A DNA stretch of 64,000 bases from NCBI GenBank assembly GCA_002356455.1, contig AP017968.1, forward strand, positions 2,232,001 to 2,296,000, written 5' to 3'. How positions within the stretch are numbered: the stretch's first letter is position 1; each line of letters opens with the position of its first letter. This stretch comes from Fusobacterium varium (lineage in GTDB: Bacteria > Fusobacteriota > Fusobacteriia > Fusobacteriales > Fusobacteriaceae). The notes beneath the pieces are model-generated. The model made no database searches, was not told the DNA's origin, and saw only the letters and a list, made by a program, of their open reading frames with translations. A program made the translations under genes and the position numbers. This document shows, one piece after another, positions 8,801 through 18,242 of the stretch.

Positions 8801-10486
8801 ATGAAAAAATTAACTTCATTAGTTACTTCTGTTGTTCTTGGAGTATTCCTTGCAGCTTTCAGCTGTTTTGCAGCTGATAAGATTACTACAGAAGCTGTTG
8901 CATCTGGATTTGGAGGAGATATCAAAATTGAAGTTGTAACTGAAGGAAAAAAGATTGAAGATATTAAGCTTATTTCACACAAGGAAACTTCTCATTTAAT
9001 GGATAGGGCCTTTCCTGTTATTAAAGAAAGAATTCTTGAAGCCCAGTCACCTATTGTTGACAGTGTATCTGGTGCATCTTATACATCCTTTGCAGTAAAA
9101 AGAGCTGTTGCTGATGCAATGAAAAAAAATGGTGTAGATTTTGGAAGAATTACTTTTAAAACTCAAGCACCTGAACAGCCTGCTGCTGTATTAAAAGATG
9201 TAAATACGGATCTTGTAATTATTGGTGGAGGCCCTGCTGGATTGGCTGCAGCTATCTCTGCCAAAGAATCTGGTGTAAAAAATGTAATTGTCATTGAAAA
9301 AATGGATATACTTAGTGGTAATGGAAAATTTGATATGAATTTCTTTGATATGATTAATTCTCAAGCTCAAAAAGCTAATGGAATAAATGATACTGTTGAA
9401 GCTTTTATAAAAGATAAAGCTAATCCAAGAGATACTATCGAACGTACAAAAGCACAAGCTGAAGGTGCATTTGTTCTTGATGAATGGTTAAGAAGTTTTG
9501 GTGTAAATCTTAATTACAATTATGGATTAAGAAATCATATGGCAGAAGCTGATGCCTATGCTGGTGCTCATATTCAGGATGGTATGGAAAAGAAAGTAAA
9601 GGAATTAGCTGTAGATGTTCGCACTGGTACAAAAGGGCTTGATCTCATTATGAAAAGCGGTAATGCTGTTGGAGTAAAAGTTCAGCAAAAAAATAATACT
9701 TACAACATCAATGCAAAAGCTGTCATCATCGCTACTGGAGGATTCTCCGCGAATAAAGAATATCTTGCCAGATTTGCTCCTGGTTCTGAAAGAGTTCAGA
9801 CTTCAAATCAAATAGGAGCTACTGGAGATTTTATTCCTGTATTTGAAAAAAATAATTTAAAAATGGAAAATATGGAAGTTTTAAGCGTATTTAAAACTAT
9901 AATATACCCTACTAGAGATCTTACTGGTGCTGGAGATGGCTTCATATTTGTAAATAAAAATGGGGAGAGATTTGTTGACGAAAGTCAATCTGGGCTTCCT
10001 ACTGCTTATACAATTCTTGATCAGCCTGAAAGTAAAGTTTATTATATTTATGATCAAGACCTTTATGATTCTAGCTATCGTTTACAAAAACACACAGCTC
10101 AAGGACTTCACACAAAAGCTTCTACTCTTGATGAATTAGCTGAAAAATTAAATATCCCAGCTGAAAATCTTAAAAAAACTATAGCTGATTTTAATAAAGC
10201 TGTTCGTGGAGAAATTAAAGATGCTTTTAGAGAAAAACCTGTTAAAAAAGAATTTAAAACTGAAGGTCCTTACTATGGTGTACAAGTTGAATCTGCTATA
10301 CATATGACAAAAGGCGGAGTTGCTGCCAATGAAAAAGCTGAAGTACTTCACAAAGATGGACACATAGTGAAAGGACTTTATGCTGCTGGAGAAGTTACTA
10401 ACACAACTGGAGCTTACAGTGCTGCTGTTGTATTTGGACGTATTGCAGGTCAAAATGCTGCTGATTTTATAAAAAATTCTAAATAA
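8801..10486 (+). CDS. Secreted FMN-bind/FAD flavoprotein reductase, copy B
   Basis: 561 residues, same layout as copy A: signal peptide 1-25, FMN-bind domain with the DSVSGASYTS motif, then FAD_binding_2 with IIGGGPAGLAAA. The two are alike along their whole length at both protein and DNA level, so they are a tandem duplication. Differences cluster in the stretch just after the ATGDFIPVFEKNN block (NIFPFIIRQTRDL in A, SVFKTIIYPTRDL in B), which in this family lies near the substrate. The pair may therefore serve two acceptors. GAAGGAGG ribosome site 8 bases before ATG. Confidence 0.9.
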   Translation: MKKLTSLVTSVVLGVFLAAFSCFAADKITTEAVASGFGGDIKIEVVTEGKKIEDIKLISHKETSHLMDRAFPVIKERILEAQSPIVDSVSGASYTSFAVKRAVADAMKKNGVDFGRITFKTQAPEQPAAVLKDVNTDLVIIGGGPAGLAAAISAKESGVKNVIVIEKMDILSGNGKFDMNFFDMINSQAQKANGINDTVEAFIKDKANPRDTIERTKAQAEGAFVLDEWLRSFGVNLNYNYGLRNHMAEADAYAGAHIQDGMEKKVKELAVDVRTGTKGLDLIMKSGNAVGVKVQQKNNTYNINAKAVIIATGGFSANKEYLARFAPGSERVQTSNQIGATGDFIPVFEKNNLKMENMEVLSVFKTIIYPTRDLTGAGDGFIFVNKNGERFVDESQSGLPTAYTILDQPESKVYYIYDQDLYDSSYRLQKHTAQGLHTKASTLDELAEKLNIPAENLKKTIADFNKAVRGEIKDAFREKPVKKEFKTEGPYYGVQVESAIHMTKGGVAANEKAEVLHKDGHIVKGLYAAGEVTNTTGAYSAAVVFGRIAGQNAADFIKNSK

Positions 10487-10496
10487 CATATAAATT

Positions 10497-10530
10497 AAAG
10501 AGGCTGTCTAAAGAAAAACAGCCTCTTTTT
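10497..10530. terminator. Bidirectional terminator between convergent genes
   Basis: AAAGAGGCTGT (10497-10507) and ACAGCCTCTTT (10518-10528) form an 11-pair stem with T-rich sequence on the plus-strand side and A-rich sequence on the other. It ends flavoprotein B and, from the other side, the oxidoreductase at 10532-11599. Confidence 0.85.
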
Positions 10531-10531
10531 A

Positions 10532-11599
10532 TTATCTTATATAATCTTTATTTGAAAATACTCCTGACATTATTATGAACTTTCTGATAAAAGAATTATA
10601 CATCAGTTTTCCTTTTAAAACTTTTAAATTTAATTTCATTCTCATACTGCCAGTTCTTTTTTGATAATCTATAATTCCATTTTTTATACCTTTTTTATTT
10701 ATAGAATCTGCCAGATAATATCCACTGATAAGAGCATAACTTATTCCTTCTGATGAACTGGCACTTATAAGTCCAGCTGCCTCTCCTATGAGTGCTATTC
10801 TATCTTTTCCCATAAAATATTCATTCCACTTAGGAACCTTTATAAAAGTTCCTTCATCTCGGATTACATCATTCAGATCTATCCCTTCCGATTTAACTCT
10901 CTGCTCTAATTTATAAAATTTATCCCAGCTATTTTTGCCTTTTTTCAAAATAGTTCCCAAAATAAGTTCATCTCCTTTGGGTACCATCCATGAATAGTAA
11001 TCATTAATATCTTTATCAAATATAGCCATATGGTATGAGAAATCTTTTTTCATTTTATAAACTCTTTGAATAGCTATATAATCATTTTCAGACTCTTTAT
11101 CTAAATTTTTCCTGATAAGTGAATTTGCTCCCTCAGCACTTACTAACATTTTTGTTTTTACTTTTTTAATTTCCATACCTATTCTATATACTACTGTGTA
11201 AATACCATTTTCATCTTCTGAATAATCTATAAATAAAGCTCCTTTAACTAATTCTACATGAGATGCCCTTTGCGATAAAAGATAGTTATCAAACTTCTCT
11301 CTATCAAAATTCAAATAATTTTTATAATATTTTTTTTTAAGATTATTATCATAATCTATTACTTGTACATTAAATACTTGAGGTGAAACCAATACATCCT
11401 TTGACAAAGAATATCCCAATCCTGATAAAGCAGCTTGAGCTTCATGTGCCAAAAGTCCCCCACAACATTTTATAACTTTATTATTTTCATTCTCATAATC
11501 TCTTCTATCTAAAAGAAGAATTTTGTATTTACTATCAATAAATCTTGAAAAAACACTTCCAGCTGGGCCTCCCCCAATCACTACTATATCATATATCAT
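10532..11599 (-). CDS. Geranylgeranyl-reductase-family FAD oxidoreductase
   Basis: 355 residues. The Rossmann start IVVIGGGPAGSVFSR (5-19) binds FAD; KCCGGLLA near residue 45 and GEAAGLISASSSEGISYAL in the C-terminal half match the GGR/FixC group that saturates prenyl chains or oxidises related substrates. ATAGGAG ribosome site before ATG 11599. The window also holds a polyprenyl synthase at its right end, but the two are far apart and a functional link is only a thought. Confidence 0.82.
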   Translation of the reverse strand: MIYDIVVIGGGPAGSVFSRFIDSKYKILLLDRRDYENENNKVIKCCGGLLAHEAQAALSGLGYSLSKDVLVSPQVFNVQVIDYDNNLKKKYYKNYLNFDREKFDNYLLSQRASHVELVKGALFIDYSEDENGIYTVVYRIGMEIKKVKTKMLVSAEGANSLIRKNLDKESENDYIAIQRVYKMKKDFSYHMAIFDKDINDYYSWMVPKGDELILGTILKKGKNSWDKFYKLEQRVKSEGIDLNDVIRDEGTFIKVPKWNEYFMGKDRIALIGEAAGLISASSSEGISYALISGYYLADSINKKGIKNGIIDYQKRTGSMRMKLNLKVLKGKLMYNSFIRKFIIMSGVFSNKDYIR

Positions 11600-11898
11600 C
11601 TATCTTTTCTCCTATTATTATTATATTTTATAATACCACAATAGTTTATATTATTCTAGCAAATCCTATACTTTTAAATTTTATATTTTTTCACTGCTCT
11701 CTTTCTTTCGATATTTTTGTATTAATATTTTTTCATTTTACTTTTACAATTTATTTTTATAAAAAAATTTTTTGCTTATTATTTCTTATATTAATTCTTT
11801 AAAGCCTTGAATTATCATTATATATTATGTTATAATTTCGACATTGTAAGAATATTTTTATTAATCTTTTTTATCATTTGCAAAAAGGAGTTGATATT

Positions 11899-12309
11899 TT
11901 GGATCTTGTTCTAAAGAAGAAAATCAAAAAAATAGTGGATGAAAGAAGCCTGTATAGAGTAATGAGCAATTCAAAATGGTGTGATCTCCTATTAGCTATG
12001 GAAACTGAAATGCCTTTTGAACCACCTTTTATACTAAAACGCCTTGATGAAGATATCCCTCCAGAAGAAAATATAGTTGAAGACCAATTATCATATTTAG
12101 GTGACTGGTCATTTGAAAATATTTGTAATGGAAATTTTTTTGTTATTGACTGGCTGAAAATATATCCTTTTTATTATATACATCAAAATCATTTAGATAA
12201 TCCTAAAAAAATAGATGCAGCAGAAGAACTAAAAAAAATATTAAATACCCATGATATTCCTTATACTATAAAAAATGAAATATTTATAATCCATGGATAT
12301 AATAAATAA
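11899..12309 (+). CDS. Conserved small protein of unknown function
   Basis: 136 residues from TTG 11899, chosen because AAAAGGAG ends 8 bases before it. Soluble, acidic, with a block SKWCDLLLAMETEMPFEPPF and a later LGDWSFENI. The pattern (N-S-K-W near the start, W-L-K-I-Y-P later) reminds me of the DUF6678-type family, but I cannot confirm this. An extended -10 (TGTTATAAT, about 11828-11836) lies upstream. Single-gene unit with its own terminator. Confidence 0.7.
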   Translation: MDLVLKKKIKKIVDERSLYRVMSNSKWCDLLLAMETEMPFEPPFILKRLDEDIPPEENIVEDQLSYLGDWSFENICNGNFFVIDWLKIYPFYYIHQNHLDNPKKIDAAEELKKILNTHDIPYTIKNEIFIIHGYNK

Positions 12310-12321
12310 AATTTATAAAAA

Positions 12322-12352
12322 ACCTCTGTTTTTCACTGCAGAGGTCCTCTTT
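12322..12352 (+). terminator. Terminator
   Basis: ACCTCTG (12322-12328) pairs with CAGAGGT (12339-12345), followed by a T-rich stretch, directly after the gene ending at 12309. Confidence 0.75.
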
Positions 12353-12667
12353 ATATTTTTACTTAAAGTTTTATCTCTCTTAATTTATAAAAAATATTTC
12401 CTATTCTATTTTAAAATTCTTACTTTGTATACTTAAGAATTTTTATTAGACTATCACTAACTACTACATAAGTTGAACCATTTTTTTACAATACTGTCTT
12501 TTCTTGCAATAGCACTTTCTCTAAATACCTTTTTAAATTGTAATTTATTATGTTGCTTTTCTATTACAGCATAATTATAAAAGTTCTGTTCTATTGTATA
12601 ATGCTTTAATATATTTTTCATTTTTAATCAGTTTATAAAAAATATCGGCATTTTTCAATATAATTCT
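12353..12667. other. Intergenic region
   Basis: About 315 bases. A 54-codon minus-strand frame (12457-12621) opens here but has no ribosome site; I treat it as chance or decayed. Nothing else seen. Confidence 0.5.
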
Positions 12668-12910
12668 TTATTTTCTATTATTTTCATGACAATTTTTTAA
12701 AATTCTATTATATTTAATTACTCTTGTAATAAAAAAATATTCTATTAATAAAGCTCCACAAATTAAAATTAATACACCTGGAACAAAAATTTTAACTCCT
12801 TCAGATAAATCTTTGACTAAAAGTTGGATAAATTTTCCTAATGCTACTACTCCTAATAAAGTCAAAATAATCCAAACAATAAAATTATAAATAATAATCA
12901 ATTTTTTCAT
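12668..12910 (-). CDS. Small two-helix membrane protein
   Basis: 80 residues with two hydrophobic segments (about 4-27 and 40-62) and a basic tail (IKYNRILKNCHENNRK). A GGGAGAG ribosome site precedes ATG 12910. No family recognised. Confidence 0.65.
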   Translation of the reverse strand: MKKLIIIYNFIVWIILTLLGVVALGKFIQLLVKDLSEGVKIFVPGVLILICGALLIEYFFITRVIKYNRILKNCHENNRK

Positions 12911-13209
12911 AATTCTTCTCTCCCATCAACATTTTTATATCAAAATCATGAAATCATTTTAGCATAATTTCAACTTTACATGCAATCAAACAAATTTTGC
13001 ATTGTGGCAACTTCTCATTGCTTTTACATCTAATACTTATATAGAATATATGTTATTTTCCACATATCTTATTAAACAAGTATTTCTTGTATCATAATTA
13101 AAATTGCTTTATCAGTTAATGTATTGTATCTAAAATTATTTGTTCTCTCTTAATTTTCATTGATATCGCTATTCTAAGGGGTAGTGAATATTTCTATTAT
13201 TTTATAACT

Positions 13210-13334
13210 GCCTGTTGCAATAAAAATGTTTAACTTCAAAACAATGAAGAGATACAGGACAAAATTTACATTTTTATGCTATAATATAATTAATAAATAC
13301 AGATTTTGTTATTGCAAAAGAAGGGGGAATTTTT
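13210..13334 (+). promoter_or_regulatory. Extended -10 promoter and leader shared with the prophage copy
   Basis: TATAAT at 13280-13285 with an upstream TG (TGCTATAAT). The stretch from about 13243 to 13320 matches 50209-50285 in the prophage, including the run TTAATAAATACAGATTTTG against TTAATAATTACAAATTTTG. Each leads to a different small gene. The rest of the 12911-13334 gap shows nothing further. Confidence 0.6.
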
Positions 13335-13493
13335 ATGAAAATTTTAAAAGTATTAATTATTCTGTTTATAATAATTTTTTTAATTGCTGTTGCTTTTTCT
13401 ATTTATGATCCTGATTGTTTTCATGATATTGCTAAAGCTATACGTTTAAAAATTCTTCCATCAAATATTTTTAATAATAATTCAGCTCTTTAA
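13335..13493 (+). CDS. 52-residue single-pass membrane peptide
   Basis: MKILKVLII start, one transmembrane helix (about 4-22), then a short soluble tail with YDPDCFHD. The ribosome site GAAGGGGGAA lies 5 bases before ATG 13335. Size and build resemble type I toxin peptides or small stress-membrane proteins; no family can be named. A predicted sRNA with a UUCCC loop lies 220 bases downstream on the same strand. Confidence 0.55.
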   Translation: MKILKVLIILFIIIFLIAVAFSIYDPDCFHDIAKAIRLKILPSNIFNNNSAL

Positions 13494-13508
13494 ATTTTAA
13501 ATGACCTT

Positions 13509-13533
13509 GCCCCTTTCTTTAGGGGCTTTTTTT
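13509..13533 (+). terminator. Terminator of the 52-residue peptide gene
   Basis: GCCCCT (13509-13514) pairs with AGGGGC (13521-13526), then TTTTTTT. Confidence 0.85.
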
Positions 13534-13713
13534 ATTAGAAGCACTTTTTTTCATATAAAAACAATACTTATCTTAAATTAAAAAATATTTTTATAATTTA
13601 TATATTTATTTTTAATAAATAATTATATCGTTATCTTTAATCAGTCTTTTTATATAAAAACAGGTTTTGAGAATATTATTTGACATTTTTTATATATTTT
13701 GTTAAAATAAAAT

Positions 13714-13815
13714 ATGAACTTCGTTCCCTCGAATGTTCTATAATTTATTAATCTTTTTCAGAGTTAGACATTTCTGAAGAGAACCTAAGTCAAAGCCCTT
13801 ATGGGCTTTTTTGAT
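13714..13815 (+). ncRNA. Predicted small RNA, chromosomal copy
   Basis: TTGACA (13680-13685), 17-base spacer, TAAAAT (13703-13708), then about 100 nt ending in GCCCTTATGGGC plus a T run. A first hairpin (GAAC-UUCG stem, loop UUCCCU, CGAA-GUUC) and a second (UUCAGA/UCUGAA, loop with GACAU) can be drawn. The same promoter, both hairpins and terminator recur at 50600-50730 with substitutions that keep the stems. No open frame of note. The exposed UUCCC could pair with GGGGGAA in the ribosome site of the 52-residue gene upstream. Confidence 0.7.
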
Positions 13816-13982
13816 TATCTTTTTAAAATATTTAAAAAATTTTATACAAATAAAATTAAAATAAGGAATATAGTAAAATTTTATAATTTTTTTGTTATTT
13901 TCTTATTAGTACCCGTTTTTATTATGTTATAATAACAAAATAAAAAAACTGTAATTATTTATTTGATGAAAGGAAATATAGT

Positions 13983-14534
13983 ATGAAAATATTAATAATA
14001 ATTTTTTATTTATCTTTAATAACTAAAACTTTTTCTCATCCTCATATATTTTTTGATACATCTTTTTCAATAAATATTAATCAAGACATGATTCAAAATA
14101 TATCTCTTGATTTATCACTTGATGAAATGAATACTTTATTATATCAAGAAGAATTATCTCCAGAAAAAGATGGTAATGTAAAAAAAGAGAATATTTATTT
14201 TCTTAAAGATATAATTAATCATTTCCATTTATCTTATAATAATGCTCAAATCCTTAAAAATAATTTTATGTTTGAAAGTGCTTTTCTCATTGATAATAGA
14301 CTTAATATCCATATCACTTTCCCTTTAAATAAAAAAATAAATCAATATGATAAAATAATTTTTTCAATGTATGATAAAGAATATTATTACACCTATGATT
14401 ATAATGAATATTCATTAGAGGATAATATTACAGAGAGTTCTTTTAAAATAAATTCAATATTTAAAGAAAATAAAAATAAAGCTTTCTATTTTGGAATGAT
14501 TTCCCCTTTAGAATTTGAGGTGGTTTTCAATTGA
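13983..14534 (+). CDS. DUF1007-family secreted protein, partner of NicO transporter
   Basis: 183 residues with a signal peptide (1-18), then HPHIFFDT, the start typical of mature DUF1007 proteins. The family occurs next to nickel/cobalt NicO permeases and is thought to be an extracytoplasmic part. It overlaps the next gene by 4 bases. An extended -10 (TGTTATAAT) lies upstream at about 13925-13933. Confidence 0.8.
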   Translation: MKILIIIFYLSLITKTFSHPHIFFDTSFSININQDMIQNISLDLSLDEMNTLLYQEELSPEKDGNVKKENIYFLKDIINHFHLSYNNAQILKNNFMFESAFLIDNRLNIHITFPLNKKINQYDKIIFSMYDKEYYYTYDYNEYSLEDNITESSFKINSIFKENKNKAFYFGMISPLEFEVVFN

Positions 14535-15259
14535 AAAAGAAAATGATCCTAATTTTAATCTTCTCTATTATAATTTTATATATTTTAACTAATAATGGTA
14601 ATATTTATCTTATAAAGTTTCAAAAGATACAATTAAAATTGACTCAAGATTTCATTACTAATATAAGAAAAATGAATAATTATTATTGGTTCGTTATTAT
14701 TTTTTTGTATGGTATTGTTCATTCCTTAGGACCTGGACATGGAAAAACTATTTTAGCTGCTAATTGCTTAAATTATAAAAAAAGCAATATTTTTTTACTG
14801 GCAGCATTTATTTCTTATACCCAAGGAATCATAAGTTATTTATTTATGAATTTTTTACTTTGGTGTAATAAAACTATTTTATCTTTACAAATAAAAAATA
14901 TAGATAAAACAGCTATGAAAAGTTATTTTATTTTATTGATTTTAATAGGAATATATGGTTTAGCTCACGAAAGTTTTGAAAAAATAAAAAAAATCAATTT
15001 TATAATTATTAGTGGTTTTATTCCTTGTTCTGGAATAATTAATCTTTTATTAGCAGCAAATTTATTAGGTTATCAGCGATATTTTTTAACAATAACTCTT
15101 ATTATGTCTACTGGTGTATTTTGTACTTTAACATTATTTTTAATAATTTTTAATAAAGTTGATTCTTTTTTTCTTGAATCAAATAATAAAAAAATTTTTT
15201 CTTTTATTGTTCCTATTTTTTTAATTATATTAGGAATATATGGTTCATTTAATATTTAA
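14531..15259 (+). CDS. NicO/RcnA-type nickel or cobalt membrane transporter
   Basis: 242 residues, about six hydrophobic segments. HSLGPGHGK near residue 64 is the NicO metal motif, and GFIPCSGIINLLLAA is the second conserved loop. Start TTG 14531 follows GAGGTGG. Together with the DUF1007 protein it forms a two-gene uptake or export unit; direction and metal cannot be told from sequence. Confidence 0.85.
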   Translation: MKKKMILILIFSIIILYILTNNGNIYLIKFQKIQLKLTQDFITNIRKMNNYYWFVIIFLYGIVHSLGPGHGKTILAANCLNYKKSNIFLLAAFISYTQGIISYLFMNFLLWCNKTILSLQIKNIDKTAMKSYFILLILIGIYGLAHESFEKIKKINFIIISGFIPCSGIINLLLAANLLGYQRYFLTITLIMSTGVFCTLTLFLIIFNKVDSFFLESNNKKIFSFIVPIFLIILGIYGSFNI

Positions 15260-15608
15260 AAATAACTATTAAGTTGATTTAATTTTTTCTTTCCAGCAAT
15301 ATCCACTTTATTTAAAATGATTTGAAAGCCATATATAGAGTAGATATATAAATCTATGAATAAAAATAAATCATTATAATTTATTATCTACTAATATATA
15401 AAATTTATTTATCAATTGTGAGTAACAACATTTTCAAGATAAATACATAAATGAATAATATTAGTTCTATCTCCTATAAAATCTTGATATCTTATTTATA
15501 TATATTTATCTAAAAAGCTATTTGTGTATTATATCATTTTTTTATTTCTTATCTTCACTTTTAATATATTAAATTTTTTATATCTTTTTTTCTTACACTT
15601 TTTTCAAT
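15260..15608. other. Intergenic region
   Basis: About 350 bases, AT-rich, no gene, repeat or convincing promoter recognised. Confidence 0.55.
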
Positions 15609-15646
15609 AAAAAAAGACCAATAAGTTATAAGCTCACTGGTCTTTT
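15609..15646 (-). terminator. Terminator, near-identical to the one at 63307-63342
   Basis: A stem-loop with AGACCA/TGGTCT arms and A and T runs on either side, just past the PTS remnant. The 36 bases 15611-15646 match 63307-63342 at 34 positions. Either a common terminator cassette or a relic of element insertion. Confidence 0.7.
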
Positions 15647-15659
15647 CTTCTATAATAAA

Positions 15660-16112
15660 TTAAATTTCATTTACTGGTTTTTTCCAAGTTCCTAATATAA
15701 AGGCTGTTACTAATGAACCAACAACTATCGATACAAGATACATCACTGGATTTGTAACTACTGGGAAAACAAATATTCCACCATGTGGAGCTGGTAATAA
15801 TACTCCAAACATCATAGAAAGTCCTCCAGCAATTGCTGCTCCAATTATTGAAGCTGGAATTACTTTTACAGGATCTGATGCTGCAAATGGAATTGCACCT
15901 TCTGTAATAAATGACAGCCCCATTATATAGCAAGTTTTTCCTGCATCTCTCTCATCTTTTGTAAATTTATTTTTAAATATAGTAGTTGCTATAGCTATTC
16001 CTAAAGGTGGTACCATCCCTCCTGCCATTACAGCAGCATGTGGTGCATAATTTCCAGCAGCTATAGTTGCTATCCCAAATGTAAATGCAGCTTTGTTTAC
16101 CGGACCTCCCAT
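15660..16112 (-). pseudogene. 5'-truncated fructose-type PTS EIIC remnant
   Basis: 150 residues matching only the C-terminal third of fructose/mannitol-type EIIC: MGGPVNKAAFTFG, then MVPPLGIA, FITEGAIPF and PHGGIFV. In intact proteins MGGPVNKA lies inside the membrane domain. No ribosome site precedes the ATG, and the homology stops exactly at that codon. Upstream, out of frame, lies an unrelated 37-codon frame (ATG about 16211). The rest of the permease is not in the window, so this is a deletion remnant. Confidence 0.85.
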
Positions 16113-16219
16113 AAATAATTAGAGCAAACATTTATATATTCTTTAAAACTAACCTCTTTGTAATGTACAGGTTCCTTTGTTATTAAAATTTTACTTTTTT
16201 TATTTTCCATAGATTTAAA

Positions 16220-16768
16220 TTATCTTAATATTTTATTAAAAACTTCAAATTCTTTTCCATAAATCTTTATGATACTTGGTTCTCCATCAGTTAAAAATAT
16301 AAAGCTATGTTTTATGGCTACATCTTTTGGAATTGTTACATCTTCAAAGGGACCAGAAGAAAAAACTGCAAATCCATTTTTATCTAAAAGTTGCAATGAA
16401 TCTCTTTCTTGAAGATTTGTCATTCGTACTGGTTTATCAGTATTATTTTTTAGTCCAAGTGTTATTTTATATTCAATTTTATTTTCTGAATCCTCAATGT
16501 TTTTATCTGGTAAATTCTCTACCGAAATTATAGAAACCTTTATATATTTTTCTAAGGATTCTTTATCAAATATGATCATTGCTCCATCAATACTTGTTCC
16601 TTCTTTTCTTCCAGTATCTATCCCTTCTTTTACCCCTTTCAGTATATTTTTTCCAGTTGATACCGCACCAGATACAACTGAAGACACTTTTTTAGTAATT
16701 TCTGCTTTTTCCTCTCCATAGACAAAACTAGAAATAAGAACACTTAAAACAAATATTATTTTTTTCAT
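16220..16768 (-). CDS. Secreted protein of unknown function
   Basis: 182 residues: signal peptide (1-18, ending VYG), a Lys/Ser/Gly-rich spacer, then a beta-rich domain with KITLGLKNNTDKPVRM and a later HSFIFLTDGEPS. This resembles immunoglobulin-like extracytoplasmic domains. Strong AAAGGGGG ribosome site. No named family recognised. Confidence 0.7.
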   Translation of the reverse strand: MKKIIFVLSVLISSFVYGEEKAEITKKVSSVVSGAVSTGKNILKGVKEGIDTGRKEGTSIDGAMIIFDKESLEKYIKVSIISVENLPDKNIEDSENKIEYKITLGLKNNTDKPVRMTNLQERDSLQLLDKNGFAVFSSGPFEDVTIPKDVAIKHSFIFLTDGEPSIIKIYGKEFEVFNKILR

Positions 16769-17336
16769 ATTATCCCCCTTTTAAAGAAATTTTTATTGTT
16801 ATTTTATCATGATTTTAATTTACATTCAACCACTGATAATTGACTTTATAGTAACTGGTAGTTGCTATTTGTAACTTTTAAATTCATGTTTAAAATATTG
16901 TTTTTTAAATTATTCTTGTAGCTTTATATATTGCTACTATTATAAACATAATCCATCCACTCCATAATTCTTCCATTAGATTTTCAGTTACCTTTTGAAC
17001 AAGTACCAAAAAGCTTTGCAAACTTCAGCAAAGGAATAGTAAAAATTTCTCAAAAAGATTTTCTTATTTTTTAAATATGACAAAATTGAAAACTGCTAAA
17101 TATGGATAAAAAAATGATATAACTTTGAAAAAATGAAATATTTTATAAGAAGATGATAAACAGGATATTATTAAAATCAAAAATATATAGAAAAAAAGGA
17201 GAATAACGTGTTAAAATAAGAATATAAACTAAAATTATAAATCAAAATTAACTAAATAGAGATAAAAATACTTTCTGAATAATAGTTCAAGAAGATAATA
17301 TTTGAAAAAATTTAAAAATTGGAAGGTGGAAGAATT
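16769..17336. other. Intergenic region
   Basis: About 570 bases. The first part is the promoter side of the secreted protein; the rest is AT-rich. No gene, no clear hairpin. Confidence 0.5.
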
Positions 17337-17921
17337 ATGACTGAAAGAGAAAAAATGCTAGCAGGACAACTTTATGACTGTGGAGATGCTGAGTTATTAT
17401 CTCAATGGCATAAGGCAAAAAATTTGGTAAGGAGTTATAATAACATTAATTCTGAAAATACTGAAGAAAAAGAAAAGATTTTAAATGAATTACTTGGAGG
17501 AATGGGTAAAAATCTTTGGATAACAGCACCATTTTTTGTTGATTATGGAAATAATATTTATTTTGGAAATAATTGTGAGGTAAATATGAACTGTACATTT
17601 TTAGATGACAATGTCATTTGCATTGGAGATAATGCTCTAATTGCTCCAAATGTACAGATATACACAGCTTTTCATCCAACAAATGCAATAGAGCGATTTG
17701 GAGAACCCAAAGAAGATAATTCATTTGAATTTTGTAAAACTCTAACAGCTCCAGTTACAATAGGAAATAATGTATGGATTGGTGGTGGTGCTATTATTAT
17801 GCCAGGTGTTACAATAGGAAATAATGTTGTAATTGGAGCAGGAAGCATTGTTACAAAAGATATTCCAGACAATAATATAGCATATGGCAATCCTTGTCAA
17901 GTAATGAGAGAAAACAAATAA
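17337..17921 (+). CDS. maa: Maltose/galactoside-type O-acetyltransferase
   Basis: 194 residues from ATG 17337, which follows GGAAGGTGG. The N-terminal EREKMLAGQLYD block is the Mac domain. Left-handed beta-helix hexapeptides follow (IGDNALIAPNVQI, VTIGNNVWIGGGAIIMPGVTIGNNVVIGAGS). The catalytic His is in AFHP near residue 114. Transfers acetyl from acetyl-CoA to a sugar hydroxyl in the cytoplasm; the exact sugar is uncertain. Confidence 0.88.
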   Translation: MTEREKMLAGQLYDCGDAELLSQWHKAKNLVRSYNNINSENTEEKEKILNELLGGMGKNLWITAPFFVDYGNNIYFGNNCEVNMNCTFLDDNVICIGDNALIAPNVQIYTAFHPTNAIERFGEPKEDNSFEFCKTLTAPVTIGNNVWIGGGAIIMPGVTIGNNVVIGAGSIVTKDIPDNNIAYGNPCQVMRENK

Positions 17922-18242
17922 ATTTTCATCTATCAAAAATAGTATTTAATGGAACAACAAAACAAAAAATGGTGTGTATTTTTCTCATGCAGTACAAATT
18001 GTTTTCATTGTTACTCTATCTATTAATTATTGATTTGATTATTTATAAAGATATTTATATTTATTTTTCTTATATTAGAGATATAGGTTAAGAATAAAAT
18101 TGTTTCATTTTTTATGATAAGCTTTCATTTTAAAAAATATAGATTTTTTAAAATGAAAAATTAGGAAAAAGATGGACAAAGCTAATAAAATAATGATATA
18201 ATTTATTAATTCCTGTATAAGTCATAATTTTAGTAAGCGAAA
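17922..18242. other. Intergenic region
   Basis: About 320 bases with no supported gene. A hydrophobic frame at 17970-18091 lacks a ribosome site. Confidence 0.5.

Noticed and set aside
12457-12621. 54-codon minus-strand frame
   Set aside because: No ribosome site, no family pattern, in a poorly conserved-looking gap.
13226-13408. Plus-strand frame reading FLCYNIIN, similar to the start of a frame at 50208
   Set aside because: The shared peptide comes from the conserved extended -10 and leader DNA; there is no ribosome site, and better starts with GGGGG or AAGGAG sites lie downstream.
17970-18091. Hydrophobic plus-strand frame after the acetyltransferase
   Set aside because: No ribosome site and composition expected from AT-rich DNA.
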